Positions 6,110 to 14,263 of a DNA stretch of 16,299 nucleotides are shown here, in pieces (the first letter of the stretch is position 1; each line of letters begins with the position of its first letter). Location of the stretch: contig CAKRKK010000032.1 of assembly GCA_934358235.1 (NCBI GenBank), positions 1 to 16,299 of the forward strand. The letters run 5' to 3'. The position numbers and the translations under genes were made by a program. The notes under the pieces are model-generated. The model did not search any database, was not told the origin of the DNA, and saw only the letters and a list, made by a program, of their open reading frames with translations. The stretch comes from an uncultured Lachnospira sp. GTDB taxonomy: Bacteria > Bacillota > Clostridia > Lachnospirales > Lachnospiraceae.

Positions 6110-8380
6110 TTAATGCATAAACTTTTCCAGACCACGAAGGTTAAGTCCCTGCTGCTTATTCTTTTTCTTTTTCTTGTTCCTGTCAGAACTAACAGCTTTA
6201 CTGCCTCTGTTAGCTGCTGCCTTCTCATCAAGAATCATTGATAATGAGATTCTTCCCTTGCTGACATCTACATCTATAACTCTGACATCTACAATATCTC
6301 CTACACTTACAATATCAAGCGGATGTTCAACTCTTCTGTCTGCACTCATCTGAGAAATATGCACAAGTCCGTCCTGATGAACTCCAATATCAACAAAGGC
6401 CCCGAAATCTATTACATTTCTTACTGTACCCTTAAGTATCATTCCTGATGTAAGATCCTTCATATCCAGCACATCTTTTCTTAATATTGGCTTAGGCATT
6501 TCATCTCTTGGATCTCTTCCCGGCTTTTCAAGCTCCTTTGCTATATCTTCAAGTGTAATCACGCCTATTCCAAGCTCGTCTGCAAGCCTGCTCATATCTT
6601 CTATCTTTGACTTAAGTCCTATAAGTTCTCCTGAACTTATTGAATTTATATCGTACCCCATAACTGAAAGAAGTTTCTTTGCCGCATCATAGCTTTCTGG
6701 ATGAACACTTGTTGCATCAAGCGGATTATCTCCTCCTGATATTCTCATAAAGCCCGCACACTGTTCAAACGCCTTAGGTCCTAACTTAGCTACCTTAAGA
6801 AGCTGTCTTCTGTTAGTAAATCTTCCATTAGTTTCCCTGTAATCAATAATATTTTTAGCTACTGCCTTAGATATTCCTGATATATATTCCAGAAGTGAAG
6901 CAGATGCTGTATTAAGATCCACGCCTACTTTATTAACACTATCTTCTACAACTCCACCAAGTGTCTCACTCAGCTTCTTCTGATTCATATCATGCTGATA
7001 CTGTCCAACACCTATTGACTTAGGATCTATCTTAACAAGCTCTGCAAGTGGATCCTGTACACGCCTTGCTATGGATACAGCACTTCTTTGATTAACATCA
7101 AAGTCAGGGAATTCTTCTGTTGCAAGCTTACTTGCTGAATATACTGATGCTCCAGCCTCATTCGTTATAACATAGTCTACATTCTTAAGGTCATATTCCT
7201 TTATCATATCTGATATAATCTGTTCTGACTCTCTTGATGCTGTTCCATTTCCGCAGGATATAAGGTTAACATTATACTTTCTGATAAGCTCTGCAACAAT
7301 TTTCTTAGTTTCCTCAACTTTATTAAATGGTTCTGTTGGATAAACAACCTTTGTTGCAAGCACTTTTCCTGTGGCATCTACTATTGCAAGCTTGCATCCG
7401 TTTCTAAATCCCGGATCCCAGCCAAGCACAACCTTTCCTGATATAGGTGGCTGTAACAGAAGCTGTTCAAGATTCTTGCCAAACACCTTAATAGCGCCAT
7501 CCTCTGCTGTTTCTGTAAGTGTATTTCTTATTTCTCTTTCAATAGCAGGTGCTATAAGTCTGTCATAGGCATCAGCTATACATTCTGTAAGATAAGGTGT
7601 TGTATACTCGTTCTTGCCTGTAATTATCTGCTTTGCAAGATATCTTAATATTCTTTCTTCCGGTGCTTCCACCTTAACTGTAAGGAACTTTTCATTCTCG
7701 CCTCTGTTAATTGCAAGAATTCTATGACCAGGTACAGAAGCAATTGACTCATTGTAATCATAATAATTCTCATATACAGATTCTGCCTCTGCATCCTTTG
7801 CAGTAACCACAAGCTTTCCTTCTTTAAATGTTATATCTCTTATATATGTTCGGTAATCTGCCACATCTGATATGTATTCAGCTATTATATCAAGTGCTCC
7901 GGCAACCGCTTCCTGTGCGCTCTTTACTTCCTTTCCTTCCTCGTCTGATATATACTTTTCTGCTTCAACAAGAATATCGCCATCTGCTGACTGAGCTTTG
8001 ATGTACTCAGCTAATGGCTCAAGACCTTTTTCCTTGGCTATCGTTGCTCTTGTTCTTCGCTTCTGCTTATAAGGTCTGTATAAATCCTCAACAAGCACCA
8101 TAGTTTCTGCTGTAAGAATCTGCTCTTTAAGTTCCTCAGTAAGCTTTCCCTGTTCTTCTATACTTGCTATAACCTGTGTCTTTCTATCCTCAAGATTACG
8201 CAGATACTTAAGTCTGTCATCTAATGTTCTTAACTGCTCATCATTCAACGCCCCTGTAACTTCTTTCCTGTATCTGGCGATAAATGGTATTGTACAGCCT
8301 TCATCTATAAGCTTTACAGCCGCATCAACCTGTGATGACTTAACACTTAATTCTTCTGCGATCTTTTTAATAATATCCAT
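6110..8380 (-). CDS. tex: Tex family RNA-binding transcription accessory protein
   Basis: Tex is a multidomain nucleic-acid-binding protein related to eukaryotic Spt6, linked to transcription and RNA metabolism. The 756-residue product shows the usual order: an N-terminal helical region (IAEELSVKSSQVDAAVKLIDEG, FIARYRKEVTGALN), a YqgF/RNase H-like domain around 320-450 (VLGWDPGFRNGCKLAIVD, NGTASRESE), a helix-hairpin-helix region around 490-560 (DLNTASASLLEYISGI, FTNRRQLLKVAKLGPKAFEQCAGF), and an S1 RNA-binding domain at about 645-715 (GMILKGTVRNVIDFGAFVDI). A Lys-rich tail of about 40 residues ends the protein. The ATG at 8380 has GGAG seven bases upstream. It is the first gene of the nine-gene operon and has a near-consensus promoter at 8484-8512. 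Confidence 0.96.
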   Translation of the reverse strand: MDIIKKIAEELSVKSSQVDAAVKLIDEGCTIPFIARYRKEVTGALNDEQLRTLDDRLKYLRNLEDRKTQVIASIEEQGKLTEELKEQILTAETMVLVEDLYRPYKQKRRTRATIAKEKGLEPLAEYIKAQSADGDILVEAEKYISDEEGKEVKSAQEAVAGALDIIAEYISDVADYRTYIRDITFKEGKLVVTAKDAEAESVYENYYDYNESIASVPGHRILAINRGENEKFLTVKVEAPEERILRYLAKQIITGKNEYTTPYLTECIADAYDRLIAPAIEREIRNTLTETAEDGAIKVFGKNLEQLLLQPPISGKVVLGWDPGFRNGCKLAIVDATGKVLATKVVYPTEPFNKVEETKKIVAELIRKYNVNLISCGNGTASRESEQIISDMIKEYDLKNVDYVITNEAGASVYSASKLATEEFPDFDVNQRSAVSIARRVQDPLAELVKIDPKSIGVGQYQHDMNQKKLSETLGGVVEDSVNKVGVDLNTASASLLEYISGISKAVAKNIIDYRETNGRFTNRRQLLKVAKLGPKAFEQCAGFMRISGGDNPLDATSVHPESYDAAKKLLSVMGYDINSISSGELIGLKSKIEDMSRLADELGIGVITLEDIAKELEKPGRDPRDEMPKPILRKDVLDMKDLTSGMILKGTVRNVIDFGAFVDIGVHQDGLVHISQMSADRRVEHPLDIVSVGDIVDVRVIDVDVSKGRISLSMILDEKAAANRGSKAVSSDRNKKKKKNKQQGLNLRGLEKFMH

Positions 8381-8410
8381 TGTATAACTCCATTCTGTTG
8401 CTTTTTATAA

Positions 8411-8436
8411 ATATTTATATATTTTTTTATAAATAT
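8411..8436 (-). promoter_or_regulatory. AU-only stem-loop in the tex leader
   Basis: Arms ATATTTATA and TATAAATAT (9 bp, all A-U) flank an 8-nt loop, about 20 nt upstream of the tex ribosome binding site. The surrounding 45 bp is almost wholly A and T. It does not pair with the ribosome binding site, so a translation switch is not indicated; an unstructured, highly initiating leader is more likely. Confidence 0.35.
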
Positions 8437-8445
8437 AATGTAAGG

Positions 8446-8478
8446 ATTGAAGCACCCTCCAGCCCTGACATCTTCAAT
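8446..8478 (-). promoter_or_regulatory. Hairpin at the 5' end of the tex operon transcript
   Basis: ATTGAAG (8472-8478) pairs with CTTCAAT (8446-8452) around a 19-nt GC-richer loop. The predicted transcription start is near 8477, so the stem would sit at the very 5' end of the mRNA, a position where hairpins often protect against decay. The pairing is seen; the role is inferred. Confidence 0.45.
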
Positions 8479-8483
8479 ACTTA

Positions 8484-8512
8484 ATTATATCAATTGCAGG
8501 CTTTATTATCAA
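8484..8512 (-). promoter_or_regulatory. Near-consensus promoter of the tex-tsa-rnz-ispD operon
   Basis: On the minus strand: -35 TTGATA (8507-8512, five of six), a 17-bp spacer, and a perfect -10 TATAAT (8484-8489) preceded by TGA, an extended -10. Predicted start is near 8477, giving a leader of about 97 nt before tex. It lies just after the terminator of the previous operon, which marks a clear transcription unit boundary. Confidence 0.88.
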
Positions 8513-8529
8513 GTTACTGCTTTTAAAAT

Positions 8530-8575
8530 CACTAAAAGGCTGGACAGGTATATATATTATACTCTATCCAGCCCT
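8530..8575 (-). terminator. Rho-independent terminator after the hom-aspartate kinase operon
   Basis: GGCTGGATAG (8564-8573) pairs with CTGTCCAGCC (8538-8547), a 10-bp stem with one G-U pair. The AT-rich loop can add a further 5 bp (GTATA/TATAC). TTTTAGTGATTTT follows on the minus strand. It begins about 10 bp after the stop of the small membrane protein gene. Confidence 0.85.
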
Positions 8576-8584
8576 TCACACGCC

Positions 8585-9079
8585 TTATTTCATATTTTTC
8601 TTCATCTGTTCCAATTCATCATCAATGCTTTTCCCATTAGAAAATGATGAACTATATCCTTTATCCTTATCATCTCCTGCTGCCTTTTTCTTACCAGACA
8701 AGTCCTTTGCACTACCTGCAAATAAAACTTTACCAATAAGTCCTGCTCCTCCAAATATAAGAACAAGTAATAATATCCATTCATATAAGGTCATCGCACT
8801 AAGATGTATGTGTGTTGACATTATAACAGATACAATTATAAGCAATACTGATAATGCTGTGAATATCTTAGAGACAAAGTTAGCTCCCGTAATAAACATC
8901 CACACTATTCCAATAATAAGCGGAACAATAATAAGCCCTGATGAGAATCTTCCTCCACCAAATGCAAAGAATCCATAACCAGAAAACACTATAACCTTCT
9001 GCGAAAATATATACAACCCTACAGCAAGCATAACTATTCCCGCCACAAACTGCATAAGCTCATTTTTTGCTTCTTTCAT
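8585..9079 (-). CDS. Hypothetical multi-pass membrane protein
   Basis: I do not recognise a named family for this 164-residue protein. It shows four likely membrane segments (about residues 10-27, 48-67, 70-88 and 98-120). A Gly/Phe-rich loop containing GYGFFAFGGGRF lies between the first two. The C-terminus from about 124 is a charged, flexible tail with KKKAAGDDKDK and an amphipathic end DDELEQMKKNMK, probably cytoplasmic. A GGGGA-type ribosome binding site precedes the ATG. The gene follows the aspartate kinase by 32 bp and precedes the terminator at 8530-8575, so it is the last gene of the amino acid operon. That position does not by itself show a role in amino acid metabolism. Confidence 0.78.
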   Translation of the reverse strand: MKEAKNELMQFVAGIVMLAVGLYIFSQKVIVFSGYGFFAFGGGRFSSGLIIVPLIIGIVWMFITGANFVSKIFTALSVLLIIVSVIMSTHIHLSAMTLYEWILLLVLIFGGAGLIGKVLFAGSAKDLSGKKKAAGDDKDKGYSSSFSNGKSIDDELEQMKKNMK

Positions 9080-9111
9080 ACGCTTCCCCTTTTTAATCCT
9101 TTTTTACAAAA

Positions 9112-10431
9112 CTACTTGCCCTCTGGAACAAACACTCCATAAATTGTCCTTATTGCATCTTCAAAGTATCTGTTTCTTACACCAATGATTATATTAAGTT
9201 CACTTGAACCCTGATCAATCATTTTTATATTAATCTTTGACTTTGCAAGTGCTGAGAATATATTTCCAGCAAGACCTGAGTTATTCTTCATGCTTCTACC
9301 AACCACCGCAATAAGTGCAAGGTCTGATTCAAGCTCAATAGTATCTGGATTAACTGCTCTATGAAGCTCAGCAAGTACCTTCTGCTCCTTCTCAACGAAT
9401 TCATCCTGATGAACGAACACTGTCATAGTATCTATACCTGAAGGCATATGCTCAAAGGAAATTCCATTATCCTCAAATACCTGAAGTACTTTTCTGCCAA
9501 AACCTATCTCTGAATTCATCATATCCTTATCGATTGTGATTGATACAAAGCCCTTCTTTCCAGCAATACCTGTTATTATGCAGTCTGGTCTGTTACAGGT
9601 TGTTTCTACAATCATAGTACCCTTATCCTCAGGTGCATTAGTATTACGGATATTGATTGGAATTCCTTCTTTTCTTACAGGGAAGATTGCTGATTCATGA
9701 AGAACTGTCGCTCCCATATATGAAAGCTCTCTTAATTCCTTATATGTGATAATGTCTATTGGTCTTGGATTCTCAACTATTCTTGGATCTGCTGCAAGAA
9801 AGCCCGATACATCTGTCCAGTTCTCGTATACATCTGCCTTAATTGCTCTTGAAACTATTGAACCTGTTACATCTGAACCGCCTCTTGAAAATGTCTTAAC
9901 TGCACCATTAGGCATTGCACCATAGAAACCTGGTACTACGGCTGACTCAACACCTTTTAATCTTTCTCTCATAACCTGGTTAGTCTTTTCACTATCGAAT
10001 TCGCCATTAGCATCAAAGCATATAACACTTGCTGCATCTATGAATTCATAGCCAAGATAATTAGCCATAATTATACCATTAAGATATTCTCCTCTGGATG
10101 CTGCATAATCTGTTCCTGCCTTGGCAGCGAAGTTTTTCTTAATTGTTTCAAACTGTTCCTTTAATGAAAGCTTTAAACCAAGTCCCTTGATTATTTCATT
10201 ATATCTTTCTTCAATTGCCTTAAGCTGCTTATCAAAGTTCTTACCTGCTTCTGCCTCTGCATAGCACTTATAGAGCATATCTGTTACCTTAGTATCATCA
10301 GAAAATCTCTTTCCTGGTGCTGATGGAACAACAAATCTTCTGCTTTCATCTGCTCTGATTATATTGCCAACCTTCTTAAACTGTTCTGCACTTGCAAGTG
10401 AACTTCCACCGAATTTAACTACTTTTACCAT
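9112..10431 (-). CDS. Aspartate kinase, YclM-like class with ACT domains
   Basis: This enzyme phosphorylates L-aspartate, the first step toward threonine, methionine and lysine. The catalytic amino acid kinase domain spans about residues 1-275: KFGGSSLAS at 6-14, VVPSAPGKRFSDD at 34-46, SRGEYLNG at 112-119, TFSRGGSDVTGSIVSRAI at 180-197, ENWTDVSGFLAADPRIV at 203-219 and LHESAIFPV at 244-252. Two ACT domains follow (about 290-360 and 370-439), where lysine or threonine probably binds for feedback control. The VVPSAPGKRF form and single-polypeptide length of 439 resemble the Bacillus YclM (aspartokinase III) group rather than the alpha/beta LysC type, so no symbol is given. It lies 78 bp after hom, consistent with supply to the threonine/methionine branch. 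Confidence 0.93.
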   Translation of the reverse strand: MVKVVKFGGSSLASAEQFKKVGNIIRADESRRFVVPSAPGKRFSDDTKVTDMLYKCYAEAEAGKNFDKQLKAIEERYNEIIKGLGLKLSLKEQFETIKKNFAAKAGTDYAASRGEYLNGIIMANYLGYEFIDAASVICFDANGEFDSEKTNQVMRERLKGVESAVVPGFYGAMPNGAVKTFSRGGSDVTGSIVSRAIKADVYENWTDVSGFLAADPRIVENPRPIDIITYKELRELSYMGATVLHESAIFPVRKEGIPINIRNTNAPEDKGTMIVETTCNRPDCIITGIAGKKGFVSITIDKDMMNSEIGFGRKVLQVFEDNGISFEHMPSGIDTMTVFVHQDEFVEKEQKVLAELHRAVNPDTIELESDLALIAVVGRSMKNNSGLAGNIFSALAKSKINIKMIDQGSSELNIIIGVRNRYFEDAIRTIYGVFVPEGK

Positions 10432-10509
10432 TACAACTCTTACCTTTCCTCATGTTTTAATAATCATAATAACTTTATATCTGTTTTACAGAATTCCTAT
10501 TAATAAATA

Positions 10510-11730
10510 CTAATTAAGCTTAGTATCATCTATTCTTATTCTTGATATAACATTTACCTTCTCTGCTGCCTTAGCAAATGCTTCTTCTGACATAACACCT
10601 GTTACGAATCCATACTCGTTATCAAGTCCATCGGCATTAACCAGCTTAACATCTCCAAAGCACTCTTTTATCTGAGCTTCTGTGACCTGCTTAGCTACTC
10701 TTACAAAGAATCTTCTTTCTTCCTCTGCTGTATCTGCAAGCTCAAGCTTTTCATCCTCCCAGATAACCATTACATTAGTTCCCTTATGCTTAACGCAGTC
10801 GATTATATCACCAACCACCGCACTTGCAGTAGGCAGCTTTCCTGCTCCTGCTCCAAAGAACATAACGTCTCCAACCATATTTCCATTAACATATATTCCA
10901 TTAAGAACTCCATTAACATTATATAATGGATGAGTAGCATCTATAAGAAATGGTGATGTTATAGCATACACCTTGCCATTCTTTCTATAGCTGGTTGCAA
11001 GAAGCTTGATAACACAGCCCATCTTATCTGCATACATGAAATCCTCATTAGATATCTTAGTGATACCTTCTGTTGTTATATCTTCAAAGTTAACTGTTTT
11101 ACCTCCTGCTAAAGATGTAAGAATAGCTATTTTTCTACATGCATCATAGCCTTCAACATCTGCCTCAGGATTACGCTCTGCATATCCTAACTCCTGTGCT
11201 TCCTTTAAAACCTCCTGATATGAACTTCCCTCTTTGCTCATCTTTGTAAGAATATAGTTAGTAGTTCCATTCATAATACCTGTAATCTTAGTTATCTCAT
11301 CTGCAGTAAGCGCCTGATTAAGAGGTCTTATAATAGGAATTCCACCACCAACTGATGCCTCAAACATAAAGTTAAGGTTACGTTCCTTTGCCATAGCAAG
11401 AAGCTCTGCTCCATGTGCTGCAACAAGTGCCTTATTAGAAGTACATACGCTCTTTCCAGCTTCAAGTGCTCTCTTAACAAATGTAAATGCTGGTTCAACA
11501 CCACCCATAACCTCTACAACAACGTCTATCTCTTTGTCATTTATAATAAGGTCTATGTCATGTACTATCTTATCCTGAATAGGATCGCTTGGGAAATCCC
11601 TTAAATCCAGTACACTCTTAACTTCTATAGACTGACCTGCCTTCTTTAATATTGAATCTGCATTAGTGTTAAGTATTTCAACAACACCTGAGCCGACAGT
11701 TCCATAACCTAATACTGCAACCTTTGCCAT
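10510..11730 (-). CDS. hom: Homoserine dehydrogenase
   Basis: The enzyme reduces aspartate 4-semialdehyde to homoserine with NAD(P)H, the branch point toward threonine and methionine. The N-terminal Rossmann motif is VAVLGYGTVGSGV at about 4-16. The catalytic domain has CTSNKALVAAHG, FEASVGGGIPIIRPL, IMNGTTNYILTKM, ADVEGYDACRKIAIL and MFFGAGAGKLPTASAVVGD. A short C-terminal ACT-like region (about 335-406, RFFVRVAKQV to SRIRID) suggests feedback binding. An ATG 12 bp upstream at 11742 is in frame, but it overlaps the GGAGG site that serves the ATG at 11730, so the shorter 406-residue form is preferred. It lies between the pheB-like gene (53 bp upstream) and the aspartate kinase. Confidence 0.96.
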   Translation of the reverse strand: MAKVAVLGYGTVGSGVVEILNTNADSILKKAGQSIEVKSVLDLRDFPSDPIQDKIVHDIDLIINDKEIDVVVEVMGGVEPAFTFVKRALEAGKSVCTSNKALVAAHGAELLAMAKERNLNFMFEASVGGGIPIIRPLNQALTADEITKITGIMNGTTNYILTKMSKEGSSYQEVLKEAQELGYAERNPEADVEGYDACRKIAILTSLAGGKTVNFEDITTEGITKISNEDFMYADKMGCVIKLLATSYRKNGKVYAITSPFLIDATHPLYNVNGVLNGIYVNGNMVGDVMFFGAGAGKLPTASAVVGDIIDCVKHKGTNVMVIWEDEKLELADTAEEERRFFVRVAKQVTEAQIKECFGDVKLVNADGLDNEYGFVTGVMSEEAFAKAAEKVNVISRIRIDDTKLN

Positions 11731-11735
11731 ATCAT

Positions 11736-11740
11736 CCTCC
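11736..11740 (-). promoter_or_regulatory. Ribosome binding site deciding the hom start
   Basis: GGAGG on the minus strand, five bases before the ATG at 11730. The alternative ATG at 11742 is directly beside this site and has none of its own. Confidence 0.75.
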
Positions 11741-11783
11741 ATGTATATTATTTGTTAATGTTCAGAATATCCAATAACGCATC

Positions 11784-12233
11784 TTATAATGATGCATCAC
11801 TACTTAATATCTTAAGGTATCTTACGCCCTCCAGTTGTTCTATTTCCTCAATCATCTGGGATGCATCTCCCGTCGTAGAAAGAATCTCCACACTTAAGGT
11901 AAGAGAAGCAATCCCATTAACTGGAATTGTCTGGTGAATTGTAAGAATATTAGCTTTAAATTCAGCCACCTTATTTAGTACAACAGAAAGAAGCCCCGGT
12001 TCATCATCCATAGATAAGACAAAGGTTATTGTCTTACCCTTGGAATTATCCCTGAAGGGAAATATATCGTCCTTATATTTATAATAAGAGCTTCTGCTTA
12101 TACCAACTTTTTCTGTGGCATCCGCTATGGATATATTCTTATTCTCTATAAGCCTGTTTGCTTCTGCAACCTTAAGAAGTACCTCTGGCAGAGCCTTCTG
12201 CTTAACAACATAATACTTGATATTATCTTTCAT
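11784..12233 (-). CDS. pheB: ACT domain-containing protein, PheB/UPF0735 family
   Basis: The 149-residue protein matches the PheB (UPF0735) family: a start like KYYVVKQKALPEVLLKVAEA, then a helix-turn-helix-like stretch at about 31-56 (ISIADATEKVGISRSSYYKY), IFPF, and a C-terminal ACT domain at about 68-145 (KTITFVLSMDDEPGLLSVVLNKVAEF, IASLTLSVE). ACT domains usually bind amino acids. An HTH plus ACT layout suggests a ligand-responsive DNA-binding or allosteric protein, but the family has no firmly established function. In Bacillus the gene is near pheA; here it leads an operon with hom and aspartate kinase, which points to threonine or a related amino acid as a candidate signal. The start has AAGGA five bases upstream. 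The symbol reflects family only. Confidence 0.88.
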   Translation of the reverse strand: MKDNIKYYVVKQKALPEVLLKVAEANRLIENKNISIADATEKVGISRSSYYKYKDDIFPFRDNSKGKTITFVLSMDDEPGLLSVVLNKVAEFKANILTIHQTIPVNGIASLTLSVEILSTTGDASQMIEEIEQLEGVRYLKILSSDASL

Positions 12234-12350
12234 ATTAATCCTTCATTTCCACACTATCCTCATTCGGGTGCCGTTATTATATTCTTCACAAACACAAGCA
12301 AACTTCAATCCAGCATTGTGTATTTCTCAGAAAGACAGTTGTGCTTGGTA
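12234..12350 (-). promoter_or_regulatory. Leader of the pheB-hom operon, unassigned
   Basis: About 117 nt of untranslated leader precede pheB. The segment at 12292-12300 could pair either with CAAGCA (12342-12347) through TGCTTG (12295-12300), or with ACACAA (12316-12321) through TTGTGT (12292-12297). These are two mutually exclusive 6-bp stems. I see no T-box sequence, no recognisable riboswitch core, no intrinsic terminator in the leader and no credible leader peptide (only ATG-CTG-GAT-TGA). It may be an ordinary leader or a target of the encoded ACT protein. Confidence 0.35.
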
Positions 12351-12356
12351 CAAAGA

Positions 12357-12385
12357 ATAGTAGCACATATCTGTTACAAAAGCAA
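12357..12385 (-). promoter_or_regulatory. Probable promoter of the pheB-hom-aspartate kinase operon
   Basis: On the minus strand: -35 TTGCTT (12380-12385), a 17-bp spacer, and -10 TACTAT (12357-12362) preceded by TGC, an extended -10. The -35 is weak (TTG only fully kept), which suits a regulated promoter. It lies between the malQ terminator and pheB, where a promoter is needed. Confidence 0.6.
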
Positions 12386-12395
12386 GCATTTCCTT

Positions 12396-12434
12396 AATAA
12401 AAAACACCCCGCACAGCTAACCAGCCATACGAGG
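12396..12434 (-). terminator. Rho-independent terminator after malQ
   Basis: The minus strand forms a continuous 12-bp stem, CCTCGTATGGCT with AGCTGTGCGGGG, with four G-U pairs and a GGTT loop. TGTTTTTTATT follows directly. It starts about 95 nt after the malQ stop. A smaller AT-rich stem (AGATAAA/TTTATCT, 12442-12463) lies just before it. Confidence 0.87.
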
Positions 12435-12528
12435 CATTTATAGATAAAGCAAGGCTTTTATCTGTACCTGCAATATTCAATTATATTAAATTCTGCTTTC
12501 AGGCAGTCTTTATTGCCATCGTTTCTTA

Positions 12529-14148
12529 TTACTTTCTTTCACGATCAAAAACACTTGCAAGATATCTCATTGCATTAAGATGATCCCAGTTCAACTGTCC
12601 CTTCTTTAAACGCCATTTCCAATTATTGCCAAGGCTTGAAGGGAAATTCATTCTCGCTGAATTATCCAGCTTTAATATATCCTGTACCGCAAATACAGTA
12701 AGGACTGCAACGCTTGAATAAGCTGCCCTGAATACCATATCTACCATACGGCATTTATCTCTCGTATCCAGATAATCATATGCATATCCCAGCTCACCAT
12801 CATTTCTTTCATTAAAAAAGCCTAACAGAGTTTCGTTATCGTGTGTTCCACCATAGCATACACAATTGCGCGAATAATTATATGGAAGATGTGGATTTCT
12901 TCTGTCTCCGCCAAACGCAAATTCAAGAACCTTCATGCCCGGATAATTATTGTTCTTAAGCACCTGCTCCACCTCTGGAATATCCACGCCCAGATCCTCA
13001 GCTATAATCTTCTTATCACCAATTGATTCATTAATAGCATCCAGCAGCTTCTGTCCTGGTCCCTGCTTATAGGTTCCCTGTCTTGCATCCGGCATATCAT
13101 AAGGAATAGTATAGTACTTAATAATTCCAAGAAAATGATCTATACGGATAACATCATATAGTCTAGCTGAGTTCTTCATACGGCTTCTCCACCAGCTAAA
13201 GTTATCAGCCTCCATCTTTTCCCAATCATACAAAGGATTCCCCCACTTCTGTCCTTTATCTGAAAATGCATCCGGAGGAACACCTGCCACCTTGATTGGT
13301 GTAAGATTCTCATCTAACTGGAATTCCTTCTGATTGGCCCATACATCCACACTATCGTAGCCCATATATATAGGAATATCTCCTATTATCTCTATTCCCT
13401 GTGAATTAGCATATTTCTTCAGCTTTTCCCACTGGGTATAGAATTCAAACTGTATGAAGTTCCAGTATCCTATATCATCAGAAAGCGATTTCTCGTACTT
13501 ATCCATCGCCTCTGCTCTTCGAAACTTAATATCATCCTCCCATTCGCCCCAGGCGCGCTGTCCAAAACAAGCCTTGAGTGACATAAACAACGAATAGTCA
13601 TTTAACCACTCTTTATTATCCCTGACAAAATTGTCAAACCTTTTATATATTGGAAGTCCTCTGTCAAGCTCTGACTTTGCTTTAAGACACTTAGCCTTAA
13701 AGCGTTCATATGCTTTTCTTAATATAGTAAACCTTCCGTTATACATCTTTTCATAGCTTACATATCTGTCATCACCCAGATATCCATCATAGTTAACCGG
13801 ATATCTGTTATTTAGTGCATCCTCCTCTGACACATTAACAGGAACAATGCCATCTCCCCAGTCAACAGCTATAACCTCTGACTTAAGCAGCAGTCCTTCT
13901 TCTATAAGAATGTCCAGATCCACAAAATACGGATTACCTGCATATGCCGAATAAGGCTGATACGGACTATCTCCATAGGTTGTTGGTCCAACCGGTAATA
14001 CCTGCCAATACTTATGATTAGTATCCCTTACAAAATCGACAAACTCATATGCTGCCTTTCCAAGTGTTCCTATTCCATATGGCGATGGAAGTGAACTTAC
14101 AGCCATTAATATTCCTGCATTTCTTTCAAATACATTACCACTTCCCAT
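12529..14148 (-). CDS. malQ: 4-alpha-glucanotransferase (amylomaltase, GH77)
   Basis: MalQ is a cytosolic enzyme that moves glucan segments between maltodextrins, releasing glucose and making longer chains for phosphorylase. The 539-residue product has GH77 motifs in order: ILMAVSSLPSPYGIGTLG at 13-30, LPVGPTTYGDSPYQPYSAYAGNP at 51-73, GDIPIYMGYDSVDVWAN at 256-272, GVPPDAFSDKGQKWGNPLYDW at 289-309, IRIDHFLG at 334-341, IIAEDLG at 381-387, YPGMKVLEFAF at 402-412 and YGGTHDNETL at 432-441. By family comparison the nucleophile is Asp337, the acid/base Glu384 and the third carboxylate Asp437; all are present. The start has GGAGAG close upstream. It follows cheW by 115 bp with no visible terminator between, and has its own terminator at 12396-12434. 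It indicates glycogen or starch use. Confidence 0.96.
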   Translation of the reverse strand: MGSGNVFERNAGILMAVSSLPSPYGIGTLGKAAYEFVDFVRDTNHKYWQVLPVGPTTYGDSPYQPYSAYAGNPYFVDLDILIEEGLLLKSEVIAVDWGDGIVPVNVSEEDALNNRYPVNYDGYLGDDRYVSYEKMYNGRFTILRKAYERFKAKCLKAKSELDRGLPIYKRFDNFVRDNKEWLNDYSLFMSLKACFGQRAWGEWEDDIKFRRAEAMDKYEKSLSDDIGYWNFIQFEFYTQWEKLKKYANSQGIEIIGDIPIYMGYDSVDVWANQKEFQLDENLTPIKVAGVPPDAFSDKGQKWGNPLYDWEKMEADNFSWWRSRMKNSARLYDVIRIDHFLGIIKYYTIPYDMPDARQGTYKQGPGQKLLDAINESIGDKKIIAEDLGVDIPEVEQVLKNNNYPGMKVLEFAFGGDRRNPHLPYNYSRNCVCYGGTHDNETLLGFFNERNDGELGYAYDYLDTRDKCRMVDMVFRAAYSSVAVLTVFAVQDILKLDNSARMNFPSSLGNNWKWRLKKGQLNWDHLNAMRYLASVFDRERK

Positions 14149-14263
14149 AGACTCTCCATTCCGCAGATGTCATCCATAATATTCTTTACATTTATTCCTA
14201 TGGCATCCACCTATTAATATAAATTACTGAGCACATCAATCACCTTATTCCGGTTATCTGGCA

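Noticed and set aside
8602..8784. Minus-strand frame of 60 codons within the small membrane protein gene
   Set aside because: It lies in another frame of a gene with clear membrane segments and a good ribosome binding site.
12234..12350. T-box or known riboswitch upstream of pheB-hom
   Set aside because: No AGGGTGGNACCGCG-like antiterminator sequence, no intrinsic terminator in the leader and no known aptamer core could be seen.
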